From Trileptium ribeirensis (lineage: Eukaryota > Nematoda > Enoplea > Enoplida > Thoracostomopsidae), in NCBI GenBank assembly GCA_030248225.1, contig JASANE010001475.1, positions 1 through 64,000 of the forward strand: DNA of 64,000 nucleotides, read 5' to 3'. The notes under the pieces are model-generated. The model worked only from the letters and a program-made list of their open reading frames with translations, searched no databases and was not told the DNA's origin. A program made the translations under genes and the position numbers. Of the stretch, positions 35,106 through 46,700 are shown piece after piece (position 1 is the first letter of the stretch; the number at the start of each line of letters is the position of its first letter).

Positions 35106-36765
35106 TATTGATGTTGATAAAGCTGAAAATGATAATGATAATTTTAATTTTTATTCCTCCTCTGAGACTGACCCATGTTGTGTAGTGAGAGAGAATATTG
35201 GCCACTGCGATGTATCCCGCATAACTGCCGTCAGGGCGGGTGGTAACGCTCGTAGCTACCGGATTCCGGCCACGTCGATGTATCGCGCCATGGCGTTTAC
35301 GCGCGCCGCGACCGGGTCCAATAGTTATATAAGTTATTCAGCTAGTAATGATGTTAGAGTTAAGGATCCAGGCGTGGATGCCACTAATGATTCTATGGTT
35401 CAATCTGCCCAGATTCCATGTGCTCTGCCGTGTGAGGTATCGATCAAGCCTGTACAGATGTGGGATGAACCAGGGATGATGGAGACTGAATCGGTCGACG
35501 AAGGCGCCAAATCAGTTGCGATCAGTCCTAGTCCTGTTCAAAATAATAAGGATTGCGTATATCCGTGTCATGAGTCGTATGGTGTGAATGTGAGTGGGAC
35601 GGAAGACAACGTCAGCCGTCCTGTTGTTGAATGTGATGTGTCATGTGTACTCCCCTTTAGGCGCGCTTGTGAGAATAGTGATGAGATTGATGTTATTGAA
35701 GTTTATTTAAAACCGGCAAGTATTTTAATGGGGCAGGAGGTGAATTTCCCACCCTCACTGACCAGGGATTCTCCAGCCATGGGTCCTCCCATGATGCTGA
35801 CCCGGGCCAGCCGTCGTCGCCCGTGTCCATGTGGAGGTACTGAACGATTCGCGACCGTTCGGACCGACGAAGCGGATGTGATCGTTGGGGCTGAAAATAT
35901 TGCCTGGGGTCCATCCAGACATGGGAGTGAAGTAGATGGGGTGATAGAATTTGACCGATTGAAACACTGTGAGGTTCCACTTGCGTCCACCGTCGAAGTA
36001 GATGAGGTGATAGAATTTGACTCTTCAACCCTCGGTGAGTCTGCATCTCCCGTCGTTGGAGCGCGAAACGACGGTTCCCCTGATGAAGTTAAAGTGAATT
36101 GTTGTACGAACAGCGGAAAGGAAACTGCGATTAGTCTCTCGTGCCCATGTGGAGGTAGAGAGCAAGTTGCGTACTGCCTCACCGATGAAACGGACATGAT
36201 CATTGGGAGTAAACAGAGTTATATATCGACCTGCCTGGGGTCTGTTCAGGCACGGGCCTGTAGCATTGGGGCTTCAGGAGCCGATCGATCGCAGTGCCCT
36301 AATATTGAAGTTGTAGAAGTCAATGATTTAAGTAATGTAGTTGATAGTAATAGGATTGTTGAAGATGATAATGAATATAATGTTGTTGAGGTTAGTGAAG
36401 TTACAGAAAATGGTAATGAAAATAATGTAGTTGATTTTAGCGATAGTAATAGAGTTGTTGAAGATAGTAATGAATATAATGCGGTTGAGAATAGTGAAGT
36501 TGTTGAAGATAGTAATGAGAATAATGTAGTTGATTTTGAGGAAAGTGTTCAAACAAGTAAAGTTAGTAATGAAAATAAAGTAGTTGAGTTAAGTGAGATT
36601 ATTAAGAAGGAAAAGGTTAGTGAAAACGATGTCCTGATCGGGAAAGATTTTGAGATTTCAAATACAGAAGTTGATGATGATAATAGTAATGTTGAACCAG
36701 ATAACGAAGATGAGGACGAGCAAGAAGTTTGGCTGTACTGGCAAGATCCCTATAGAGCATGTTAA
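35098..36765 (+). CDS. Acidic ORF of the LTR element, unknown function
   Basis: The ORF has about 555 codons from ATG 35098 to a TAA. I do not recognise it. Two related Cys modules are visible: RPCPCGGTERFATVRTDEAD at about 35815 and LSCPCGGREQ..YCLTDETD at about 36136, each followed by VIVG or MIIG. From about 36300 the protein becomes a degenerate acidic repeat of the form VV(D/E).SN..NE.NVV, rich in Asn, Glu, Asp and Val. It ends ...EQEVWLYWQDPY, and the next frame continues the charged sequence, so a 1-base shift near 36740-36765 may have split a longer protein. It sits where capsid/nucleocapsid would be expected. It may be a captured or fast-evolving gag-like ORF. The minus-strand ORFs over it are shadows. 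Confidence 0.55.
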   Translation: MIDIDVDKAENDNDNFNFYSSSETDPCCVVRENIGHCDVSRITAVRAGGNARSYRIPATSMYRAMAFTRAATGSNSYISYSASNDVRVKDPGVDATNDSMVQSAQIPCALPCEVSIKPVQMWDEPGMMETESVDEGAKSVAISPSPVQNNKDCVYPCHESYGVNVSGTEDNVSRPVVECDVSCVLPFRRACENSDEIDVIEVYLKPASILMGQEVNFPPSLTRDSPAMGPPMMLTRASRRRPCPCGGTERFATVRTDEADVIVGAENIAWGPSRHGSEVDGVIEFDRLKHCEVPLASTVEVDEVIEFDSSTLGESASPVVGARNDGSPDEVKVNCCTNSGKETAISLSCPCGGREQVAYCLTDETDMIIGSKQSYISTCLGSVQARACSIGASGADRSQCPNIEVVEVNDLSNVVDSNRIVEDDNEYNVVEVSEVTENGNENNVVDFSDSNRVVEDSNEYNAVENSEVVEDSNENNVVDFEESVQTSKVSNENKVVELSEIIKKEKVSENDVLIGKDFEISNTEVDDDNSNVEPDNEDEDEQEVWLYWQDPYRAC

Positions 36766-37378
36766 CGTAAGCAAAATACGCCGCCCCCTTTCGACAATCA
36801 AATGGGAATGCCAACGACCAATTAAAGAATGTATTCAAGCCGGTAAGGCTGAGTCAATAGTCGAAAACAATATAAATAAGGAATTAAGCCAGAGTGAAGA
36901 ACCGCTAGTAAGCGAAGAATCCAGTGAGGCTGAAGAGTATGATCAAGAAATTGCTAAGGTTATGGAGCGTAGTGAAGATTTAGTGCAAGTGGAGGATCCT
37001 ATCGAAGGAGTGCCGAGTATGCTTTTGCGTAACTTAGGTGAATCCACGAATGACGAAGCAAGGGATGTGGAGTCGGAAGTCGACCCGAATCTGCTGAACT
37101 TGCATTGTAGCTCCGAAATAAAGCCCTCTAGTCGAATATCTTCCATCGAATTCAATACATCGCCTGACGCGTCATTGTTAGAGGAACCCGAAGTTGCAAA
37201 TAATAATGATAATGATAATAATAATAATATGGACTTTAGTTGGACACCAAAGACTTTATTGGAATATGTGAACCAGGAAAGAACGAGACGTTTACGTGAA
37301 TTGGACGGACGCTTGCATAAATTATTTCGAGTGAACATTGATAATGAGGTACCTATTGAATTTGGAATGGAACTTTGA
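36740..37378 (+). pseudogene. Continuation of the acidic ORF in the next frame
   Basis: The open frame reaches 37378. It is Glu/Ser-rich, with EEPLVSEESSEAEEYDQEIA, an Asn/Asp run coded by AATGATAATGATAAT near 37200, and a C-terminus with WTPKTLLEYV and RTRRLRELDGRLHKLFRVN. It probably belongs to the same original protein as 35098-36765. Its function is unknown. Confidence 0.45.
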
Positions 37379-37383
37379 GAGTG

Positions 37384-38587
37384 ATGACAAACGAAGAACG
37401 TAACAGACTGCTAGGACCGGACTACATGTTCACCATTCCCAGTGAGGAAGAGAAAATGATGAAGTACCGTTATCCACGTATAGAATTTACTCCATTCCAA
37501 CCCAATCCAGGAGACCGAAATGAAGAACGAATGGAAAATGCTGAGTCTATAGTACCCGACAAATATTTGGGCCTCGAATGGCATTGTTTACCGCAACCAA
37601 GAATTCTCTTACCGGCGTACCCTTATCGTAAGAGAACAACTGAATAATCTAGCTCAACTGTTCGAGATACGTTCGGATGCACGCAGCCAGCCATAACTTA
37701 AATGGGATGCAACTGTTTTAGCTCATTTATTAGGCGTAGTTTCACCGATAAAACATAGAACTTCGGGAATTTACTTAAGTATCGTAGCTTTAGCATGCTT
37801 GGAACTTGTTTTAGAGTTGGTGGGTAAATGCGTAAGTGGCCACACGCTCCGCCAAGTCATGAAGGAATCCTATAAGGCTGAGTTAAGTTATCGATCCACT
37901 TGTCAGAAATGTGGAGAAAATCATCTTGATCTGTCTAAGCCCTTAATTCTTCCAGAGAGCGAATGTTATTGTGACGGATATTATGGAAGATGCGGTTACA
38001 CGGGAACCTTATTTACCAGTTGTGCCTTTATCGATTTAGATGGAACCATTTGGCCTCGTTGGTCATACTTCATAGGTTTAGGAACACAGTCAGCCAGAGT
38101 AAGCTATCGCAATAGCAATCTGGAATTCTATGAACTAATCAAACAAGCTCCTTATCTTCTACATATTATTTTCCGAAATCAAGGTACCCAAGGTATCCCA
38201 GTAAATGAGTTTATACAGCACATAACGGAACATACAACGTTTGAGAAGGAATCTCATAGACAGGATCGCCAGAAACTGGCAAAGGCCCAATTACATCTAC
38301 TAAGACACCCAGTAGCCTTGTTATCGTGTGAATCTCCAATACGAAGCACTTCTATAGAAGACCTCGATCAGCAGTTAGCTGATGCGATGGAGGAATATCT
38401 AGATGAAACGGACACTGACTCTGAAACGAATTACGATCGGAATGATGAAGACACAAGTCTTCCCTGTCAGGATAAAGTAGAGTTAGAGTCAGCTCCCGAG
38501 AAACCGCATAGGACATCAATGGCGATTACAACATTAGTAGATACAGGACTAGTACCTCAGTTAATGGTATTTGCGGAGTTCTCTTAG
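37384..38587 (+). pseudogene. Cys-containing ORFs upstream of the env-like ORF
   Basis: Two open parts, 37384-37647 and 37799-38587, are joined by a stretch with one stop and one frame change that still reads as protein. The first begins MTNEERNRLLGPDYMF. Just before the second is a hydrophobic stretch (GIYLSIVALACLELVLELVG) that could be a membrane or signal anchor. The second has a cysteine cluster (STCQKCGE...ECYCDGYYGRCGY) and an acidic tail (DETDTDSETNYDRNDEDT). It ends two bases before the env-like ORF. It may be the N-terminal half of the glycoprotein precursor or a separate protein; I cannot decide. Confidence 0.45.
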
Positions 38588-38589
38588 TT

Positions 38590-40708
38590 ATGTTTTTGGC
38601 ATTGATTTCAACCACTCACGCCGTTTGGACACCGATGAATGAGAAAATATCCCGTCTAGCAGTAGTAGTAAATTCTCAAGTAGGAGTTGTAGTTGAACCC
38701 CAAGGACTAATGATCACGTCAGATCAACTCACCTATCTGCCCATAGTCTTGCAGCTAACGTTAAGACATTGGAGACCAGATATGAGAGCCACCTCGGACG
38801 AAGTTACTCCTTGCCTACTGTATAACGCGGATGGCTCGTGCTCATTCAGCTGTTGCTACTGGAGCAAGTGCAAGACTGATCCGCAGTTGTACAAAACCAT
38901 GCGAGAACTAGGAACAGAGTTGAGTGGAACCTATAATGGAGTTCTGGACATTAGTTACTATTCGAACCTTATGCGCTCATTTTGCGATAATAACCTACGT
39001 TTCTGTCATAATGACCCTAAGAGAAGCCAGCGTTTCGTTACGCTCATTGCAGCTGCCGCTGGAGCAGTGTCAGGATTTTTAGGAATGGGAATGTCCATGT
39101 CCAATGGCATTCACATACACAATATGGGAAATCAAATGCACGCCATAAGAACGTATATGAGAGATACTTTGGAAGCTACCCTACGTAATACGAAGGAGAT
39201 TAAGAAGTTGACCCAAGCGAATGAAGAATTATATGCCTTCCTACACCATAGTATGCAGGAAGTAGTAGATATGGTAGAACAGGTTAGATGCTCCCAATAT
39301 AGAGCAGTAATGCAAGTGAACCAGATGTTGCTTACCCACATAGTTCGAGCTAACATTCCAAGCCTAACTGTCCAAGCCATAATGCAATCCATGTTGAGTG
39401 GAGAATTAACGCCGACCGTAGTAGATGCCCTAATGTTAAGACGTTTATTTGAAATTGATCCAAGAATTTCACAGTCGATTTTGGCCCGCGAGCCTAATTT
39501 GGCCTACCAATTTGGTCGAGTTTTACCAGTTAATGTGGATTTGAATACTTTTCGATTCGGATTTATTTTGCAGTTACCCTTACCCGCTACGAATGATGTA
39601 AGACCGTATTTTCGCATATATAACACTGGTTGGAATGTAGCCGCTACTAGAACGCATGTAAAATTACCGCTACCAGAATATGCAGCACGCGTATCTTCAT
39701 CGCGCTTTGAAGTGTTAAATTTTGCCGCTTGCAAACGCCGCCCAGGCATTGCATTTTACGAACCGCACGCGCTTGTAACTGATCAACGCATACATTGTCT
39801 TGATTGGATTATCTCGGGTGACCTCGCCTCTGAGTACACCAAATCAAAATGCCAAAACCGTTCTTTAATCGGACCACTTGACAATGGTACCGACGTTTAC
39901 ACCACTATGCAAGGAGTTTTGCTCCGTATTTCAGAGGAGAAACTCGTAATCATAGACAAACGACATTTCGCACATAATAACACAAGGACAAAGTAGAATA
40001 GTACCAGACCATGGAGTCGTTTGTATGCCACATGGCAATTACACACAGTTAATTTTAGGATCACTTATGCTAACAAGCATGTTACAACCTGAGGAATTAA
40101 TGGTTAGAGTTGGCACTAATATTACCCTAGACCAATTGTCTAGTACTAAGCTAAAACCCCTTGCTTGGAGTTCTTAGGAAAATGCCAAAGCAATTAACTT
40201 ACAAGTCGCTCAAATTGCAAAGGACCAGTTACACTAAGTTATAGCCCTTCCTGCACTTGAGTACACCGCACTTTCCCCATACACAATAATCATTATAGTA
40301 ATAGGCATCAGTGTACTAGGATATGGCCTCTATAAGTGTAAAGTACCTCTTCGATGTATCCACTGTTTACCCAGATGGTTCCCTGGTGGAAGCCGAGTGG
40401 ATAACCGCCCGGTTGACCTACCACCGACCACCCGATGGATGATGTTTTCCCCGGAAGCATCTACCACTTCTTACGCCGACGAAGGACATGTTATGACGCC
40501 GCTACAGAAAGCTGAAAGTACCGCCTCTTTACCGTTTCCCGATAGAACTCGCAGAACTAGTAGAACCCCGCGTCGTTATACACGGAAACGCCCTACTCCA
40601 AGCGCCCCTTCTGATGAGGGCATGGTATTTATCGATGACGGAGAGTTATTCGCTAACCCCATCCGTCGACTACGTATTTGGTCTCGTTCTGGTATCGTAA
40701 CCAAATGA
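38590..40708 (+). pseudogene. Env-like fusion glycoprotein (errantivirus/F type), broken
   Basis: The main open part, 38590-39996, is 468 codons. The visible architecture fits a class I fusion glycoprotein: a short hydrophobic start (residues 1-13), a Cys-rich region (75-95), a basic cleavage-like site near 144-148, a hydrophobic Ala/Gly fusion-peptide-like segment at 149-170, then a heptad helix at about 178-233. Downstream of the stop, 39997-40230 still reads as ectodomain but carries stops. The frame ending at 40708 has a transmembrane segment coded at about 40275-40340 and a basic tail of about 120 residues. Such proteins mediate cell entry in errantiviruses; this copy is interrupted. Its place upstream of the protease is unusual. 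The family call is from layout, not alignment. Confidence 0.6.
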
Positions 40709-40717
40709 GTCAACGCC

Positions 40718-41037
40718 ATGAAAGCCAGTAACACCCCGTTGATTATTAACACCACTATTCTAGGAACACCCGTAAATACTTTTATTGACACTGGAGCAGA
40801 TGTCTCCATTCTTTCTCAAGCTACTGCAGCCCGATTAGGATTAGTCCCCCACGAATCTACCAATACGAGAATAGTTTAATAGTTTCTGCTACGCAACAGG
40901 AACTTTTCATAAGTGGAGTAGTTAAAGTGCCCATAACTATAGGAACCCTTACCGTTCCCTGCGAATTTCAAGTCACTAATGACACCCCGTACGAATGTAT
41001 TTTAGGAACTGATTTTATGGCCTTCTTACCACAAGTT
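40718..41037 (+). pseudogene. Retropepsin-type aspartic protease, truncated
   Basis: The ORF at 40718-40879 carries the catalytic motif FIDTGADVSILS followed by AARLGL. After a 1-base shift the frame continues to the flap and C-terminal ILGTDFMAFLP motif (about 41005-41030). Both are typical of LTR-element proteases. The sequence then runs directly into LTR sequence at about 41038. RT, RNase H and integrase, which normally follow, are absent. Confidence 0.85.
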
Positions 41038-43531
41038 GCTGTCTACTAACGAATAGGACTCTAAAACATGTCGATTTCAAGTCGGAACCCCAAACCCGAT
41101 GGTCTTGAAGAGCCCTAAGACCCACCAAAGATGTAAAATTAAAATATTTTAAGATTCCCTCCAGGAATTTTGTTGAAACTCTCGCTGTTTCTTCGTATGG
41201 ATGTCCGCTACCGGACACCATCTTAAAACCCAACTTTATCGGATCGGAATCACAAACCCGACGGCCCGATAGGAATCCGCCCGCACCTAAAACTTCAACT
41301 GTTTACAACTTAAAATTCCCGCCAGGATATCATTATAAAACTCAACTTTATAGGGTCGGAATCATAATCCCGACGGCCTGAGAGGGGTCCGCCCCCACCT
41401 AAAATTTGAAATGTCTATAACTTGAAGCTCTTTCCAGGAATTTCGATGATTTTTACTGTACAAATAGAGGCCCATTAGGCCTTCCATTTGAGTTATTGAG
41501 CCCGGCAAAGCCGTGGCTCATTCAAAAATTATGAAAATTATGGACCCGGGCAGAGCAAAATCCGCCCAGGGTCGACACAACTTTCACAGAGTTCCCTGCC
41601 TTATGCAGTTTTATATATTTGTGTAAGTTGGTTTTAATCTTGTTCTTGCACGTATTTCTGAGTCTCTCTCTGAATATATATCTAGCGATAATGCAGCATC
41701 AAAGCTGTCGGAGACTTGAATCTTCGATATACGGCCGCTGCAATGAAATTATCAAATTTACCAGAGTTAGTAAATTTGTTTGTAGTGGTAAACTTTTAGG
41801 ATAGCAAAATTGACGATGTCGCTAGACGCGATATCAGGTCTATCGGGTCTCGGCCCGACCGACCACTTTTTGTGAGGACCGTTGACCCGGTCCTAGAAAA
41901 ACGATAAATAAGGTCGAGCCCAGCCGCCGTGCAAAATTTCGTAGAGAAAGGCTAGCAAATTAACCAGATGTTTAAAATTAAGGATTTCCCCAGCCCCCAT
42001 AGAACCAAACACGAAACTTCGATCGAAAACTAGGAATCCGAGTGATTCAGGAATATAAATGAAAAGAATTACAGCTAGTGAAATTGTTACGGTTGTCCCG
42101 ACAACCGGGGCCTCCGTGCCACCTTCTAGCATTACGTAATTGAACCTAGGACAAATTTGTAGATTGTGATGTGAGTTAGGAACTCGTTCGAATTTGGCCC
42201 TTACCGCTGCTTAGTGGCAATAGGGAACGAAACGATCGTTCTGAGACAATGATTAACTTTATTAATTAAGTTGAATACGTAGTGAATTAGTACAGAAATT
42301 TCGTCGAACACACCAAGTTTGTTAGCCCGCAGGAATTAAGGATACTCCAGAAAGGTTCATTACTTCGGTAGTGGCCTACGCGCATGTTTTAGCATATCGT
42401 TCGATGTCTTAGGCGAACCAACAACTGCAACAACTTGGAGCTGAACCCTAACGCATATCACGCGAATCATATGCATGACCCGCATAGTAAACTAAGACAA
42501 TAATTTTATATTAGGAAACGATGGAAAATTCGGTCCCTACCTTAATCTACCGGGACCTACGCTTGATTCACGAGATAAGCCTGCTCGACCGTTTTAGTGC
42601 CGTTAAAGCCTATATTTGTGAACACGAAAAGTCTGTTTTCTGGCAGTTGTTTAGGTATTGGATTAAGTGCAACTTAAGACCAAATTTTACCGTCTTGCCA
42701 TCGTACCTGTGAAGTAATTTTATAGGAAATAGGAATTATTAGCGTACCATATTAGTGACATAGTGCCTATTATATTCGCCCGTACAATATGTGTCTGTCT
42801 ATACCCGATTTTGTGACTCATCAATAAATGCCCAAGTGAAACCCAAGTTGTTCAAGTGTTTTGCTGACCCGTAGTAGCGATAGGTATTCAAAGGGATTTG
42901 AAATCCGTCACCCCAATCAATCGACGACCCACGTTCACGTTTGATACGCGCATAGAAAAAGCAAACTTTAACGTGACTCGCCGATTACAAATAAGTTTGT
43001 TAATTATGATTCCTGTGTATGTGCGACTCAACTATAAAAACTTACAGCCAAAATTACAACTCACGCTGAGCACCCAAAATAGGAAACCACACGCGCGAAT
43101 CCTACGTTAAACGTCTAGGGATTTGTCGGACCCTAGTGGGCGCCACTGGCTAAATTAAATGAACTAATCGGTTCGAGAAAGTGGGGATTAACTTCGATCA
43201 AACCCAAATACCTAAAATTTTACACTTCCCGGGTTAAACGTGGATAGGGAACAGCGGTCTGGTCTCTTTGGCCTGTGAGCAGGTGACCGAGCCAACCTCC
43301 CTGGGGACCGCAACGGTAGTACCTCGTAGACTACGTGCGCAACCCGTCCGGCAGGATCAGAACACATCCTGTGGAGCGCTCCTGCGGCTTGCTAAGCTCT
43401 GTAATTTCTTGGGCCTGACCCGAATAAAAGAAATTTACCCAACAGGTCTTGAAGTCACGACAGCCGGGGTCGTATGGGCATTACGTTTGGGGAAGTGCGT
43501 AATGCAGCAGCGTCACGTCGATTTTATTACA
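41038..43531 (+). mobile_element. 3' LTR remnant of the same element
   Basis: From CTGTCTACTAACGAATAG onward it matches 30546-33200 of the 5' LTR almost base for base, and it ends in the same TTTTATTACA. The first 4.4 kb of the LTR are missing; the break lies inside the 161-base array. One internal deletion removing the pol region and most of the LTR explains this. TTCG (43532-43535) is the target duplication. Confidence 0.88.
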
Positions 43532-43535
43532 TTCG

Positions 43536-43788
43536 CTTCACTTGCTCCGTTTCAACTATAGTTTTAATATAAAATGTTGATAGCCCTACCAAAACAAAGC
43601 TACGACCAAACTTGACTTCTTTTAAAATTGTGGTAAGTTAAGGCACACGTCAGTTAGCGTCATGTTCTTCACCAAAATGCCAAACCCAATTTTTAGTTTT
43701 ATAGAAACTGAGCTAGCGGAGTTTCCACCAATTGCTTTGCCAGCGGCAAACGTAAAAATTCCTTCGTCTGTGGAGATCATAGCTCATG
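43536..43788. other. Short spacer between the two LTR insertions
   Basis: Intron sequence of 253 bases. No feature is seen. Confidence 0.5.
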
Positions 43789-43792
43789 TAGG

Positions 43793-46700
43793 TGTAACAG
43801 ATCCATACTGGATCGTTACTAGGTAGATTAATCCTGACCACAATGTAATGGCCAACATTTTCGAATTTAATTACGGATGTCTCCCAACCTAACCGAGATG
43901 ACCCAGAAGGATATGAAAACAACCCCGCTTCGAACCACGTACGTATATGGAATTAGAACCAATTTATAACCTCTTTGCGCAAGTGAATACATGAGCCGAG
44001 TTCCCACGTACGTATGAACTGACCGTAAGAATCATTAGTCACCCTATTTATAGACAATATATACGTGCGCAAACCATGAATCGTTACGCGCGTTAACCTC
44101 GCTAGGAATAGACTTTTCGTCATATTTCGGCCTGCACCGCCGACAGTTTTTGCGAAGATATATATATTACTATTACCATATGCTCTTGTTGTACCATTTT
44201 AGTTGCCATAAAGGCACGTATTACGTATTCGATTTGTATAATCATGATCATATCGTATGATATGTATATATGTATATCAGTGTACCTTTGGAATCGTTGT
44301 TGGTGTTCATATGTGTTTTAGGTGAAAGTATACGATTTGGCAGCCTGATTACCGTCGTATATTCGCATCGTACCCTCGATTGTAGACGTAGAATTATAAC
44401 CGTTTATCAATAATTGTCTTGCCATATCCAAATCGTTCTATTGTGTTGATCATGGCATAAAGGTCTATATTTGGATGTAATTTTATTGTGTATTTCGTTG
44501 ATGTTTCCAGGATTATGGTCACATTTTATCGTACCCTGGTGATTCATAAGTTTGGAGGTGCGAGTAGTCGCGAGTAACTAGCTTCGTTTAGGCCGATTTT
44601 TTAGGAAAAGTTAGCGATTTTTACGCGCCTAAACTAGTACGCTAATAGGTAGAAAACACGAGTATGGCGAACCCTTGCCATACTCGACTCGTGGAAATAT
44701 GAGACGGTATGACTCCCCGCCTGCCCCGCATGGTAGGACCGCGAAACTCATCACGATTTTTCATAGGAAAGAGTGGTGGTGACTTGTACACGTCACGACC
44801 GTCCTCACGAATGAGGACCACAAAAAATGTGGCTGTTCGCCCTATAGCGAACAGCAAACGAGCAAATTTCCTGAAAATATTAATTAGAAAAGCGAAATAT
44901 CACTTTACCAGTGTTCAATATTGTGATGTACGCTGATAAACTACAGTAACCAAAATTTTATCAGCTACCAGCGTTCATTTTCGATGGCTAGGTTAGCTGA
45001 TAAAAGTATAATTTATGAAAATTCAGACACAAAAGTAGCGGCTCCGGTCCATAATTCCGTAACCCTTGAGAATTCGGGATTTAAGGACTCAACATTTTTG
45101 GTAGGATATTTTACGGTCTTTCTAATGAGACCAGTTTCGTGGAAGTCCGACCGGGATCCACGGAGTTATGAGGAAATAAACATATAAATAGAGCCGATAA
45201 ATTAATTTAGTCAAATAATTTAACAAATAATTGACAGATAAACATACGGGTGGCATCATCGCATTCCATAGAACTGGCGCTTTCATTTGAGTCAGGACAG
45301 GTCCCGCTGTTCCTGCGTTTAGATACCCTTCCCTGTGAAAATCGCAGAAATAATGCCCCCCGATGGGCATGTAACCCCTTGTTAGGTTCCCCTTGTCAAC
45401 ACTAACGCAAATATGTACATAACGCTTCATGGAAAGGCGATCCGAACACGCGGGAGTCTCGTAAAACACTCTAATCTTCTATAATATTTGTGACGGGCTC
45501 GCCCGGGAGCCCACCTTTCCCTTTTATTGTCTGAAAGTGGGCCTGTTATATATCGAATTGCCTGGACGGACACACTGAATCCGAATCCGAACCTCTTTTG
45601 GCACTTCGGCCATCACTGAGGGAATGGTACCCTCTTTTCACTCTGTTTGCTTTCCTTTGTTTACACAAGCCGCGTCTTTCTTGTAACCCCGATCCCAAAT
45701 ATTAAGCTGAAATTTTATAAAAATTTTAAATATATTTAATAGCTGGACGTGGATGTCCAGCGTAAGTACTTGTTATTCGCCATATAAGCAGTGGCAGTCC
45801 CAGCTAATATCTTTATTAAGTCAACAAATAGTCTCTTAAACTGTCCAGCATATACTGCTAACTTTATATTAAGTTAATATAAAGTTAGCTGAAGTTTCTT
45901 ATCAGCCGATATCAGATTGATATTAAAGCTGCAGGGACCACAGACAACCAAGCTCTACAGTAAATAAGCTTGTAAGCTTAATATTAATTTAGTATAAAGT
46001 AGATGGCAGAAGTTTCGCGAAAACTTCTTATCAGCTCGGTATGGATTTAATATTGACGCTGCTGTTTCTGTTTGTCAGGACTCCCGAGCATCTTGCTCTT
46101 AAGCTAACAAGCAAGGCCTTAAGCTTGCTATGCGATTTATATTAACATTGGTAGTTTAATATTTAGCTTCTAGTTAATATATGGATGGATGAGTGATGGA
46201 CGTTGAAGGAGCAGATTCGAGTATGTAAGCGTGGATTGGGAGTCGTAGTTTAAGTAAATGAGTGTGACTGACTTTAGATAGGATAGGCCCGAAGAGTAGT
46301 TATGGCTAATAGAGCTGAGAATTCGTGTTGACTAATTGAAATGTTAAGCCTCCAAGGACTCCCTGTCCGTACTTTCGTTTTACATGATAGTCTAGTCCAT
46401 CCTAGCTTGTGCCGCTGACCCATAGCCGTAGTTGGCCACTCTCACGATTGAGTTAAAAAGTCGAAGTTATGCTGAACCTCCCTCGGTCATCGAGTTAAGG
46501 TTTAAAGTAACGCGACGCTCTCGTGTAGATACGTTTTACATGATTCCCTGGGTCGAGTTATGATTTAAAATGTAGTCTTTGAGCCGACCTAGGTTAAATA
46601 AAATAAATTTTGGTTGAACATTAGCGATAGAACTCTGAATCATCCTTGGTCATGTATTCTCGTCAACTATTAATCAATGGTTTTTACTCAAACTTTTACT

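Noticed and set aside
35693..36203. Minus-strand ORFs of 117, 166 and 70 codons
   Set aside because: They lie antisense to the long acidic ORF, whose codon pattern explains their openness.
36328..36552. Minus-strand Ile/Asn-rich ORF
   Set aside because: It is a shadow of the acidic tandem repeat on the + strand.
40900..41037. Polypurine tract before the 3' LTR
   Set aside because: The protease sequence joins the truncated LTR directly, so the region that would carry a polypurine tract is deleted.
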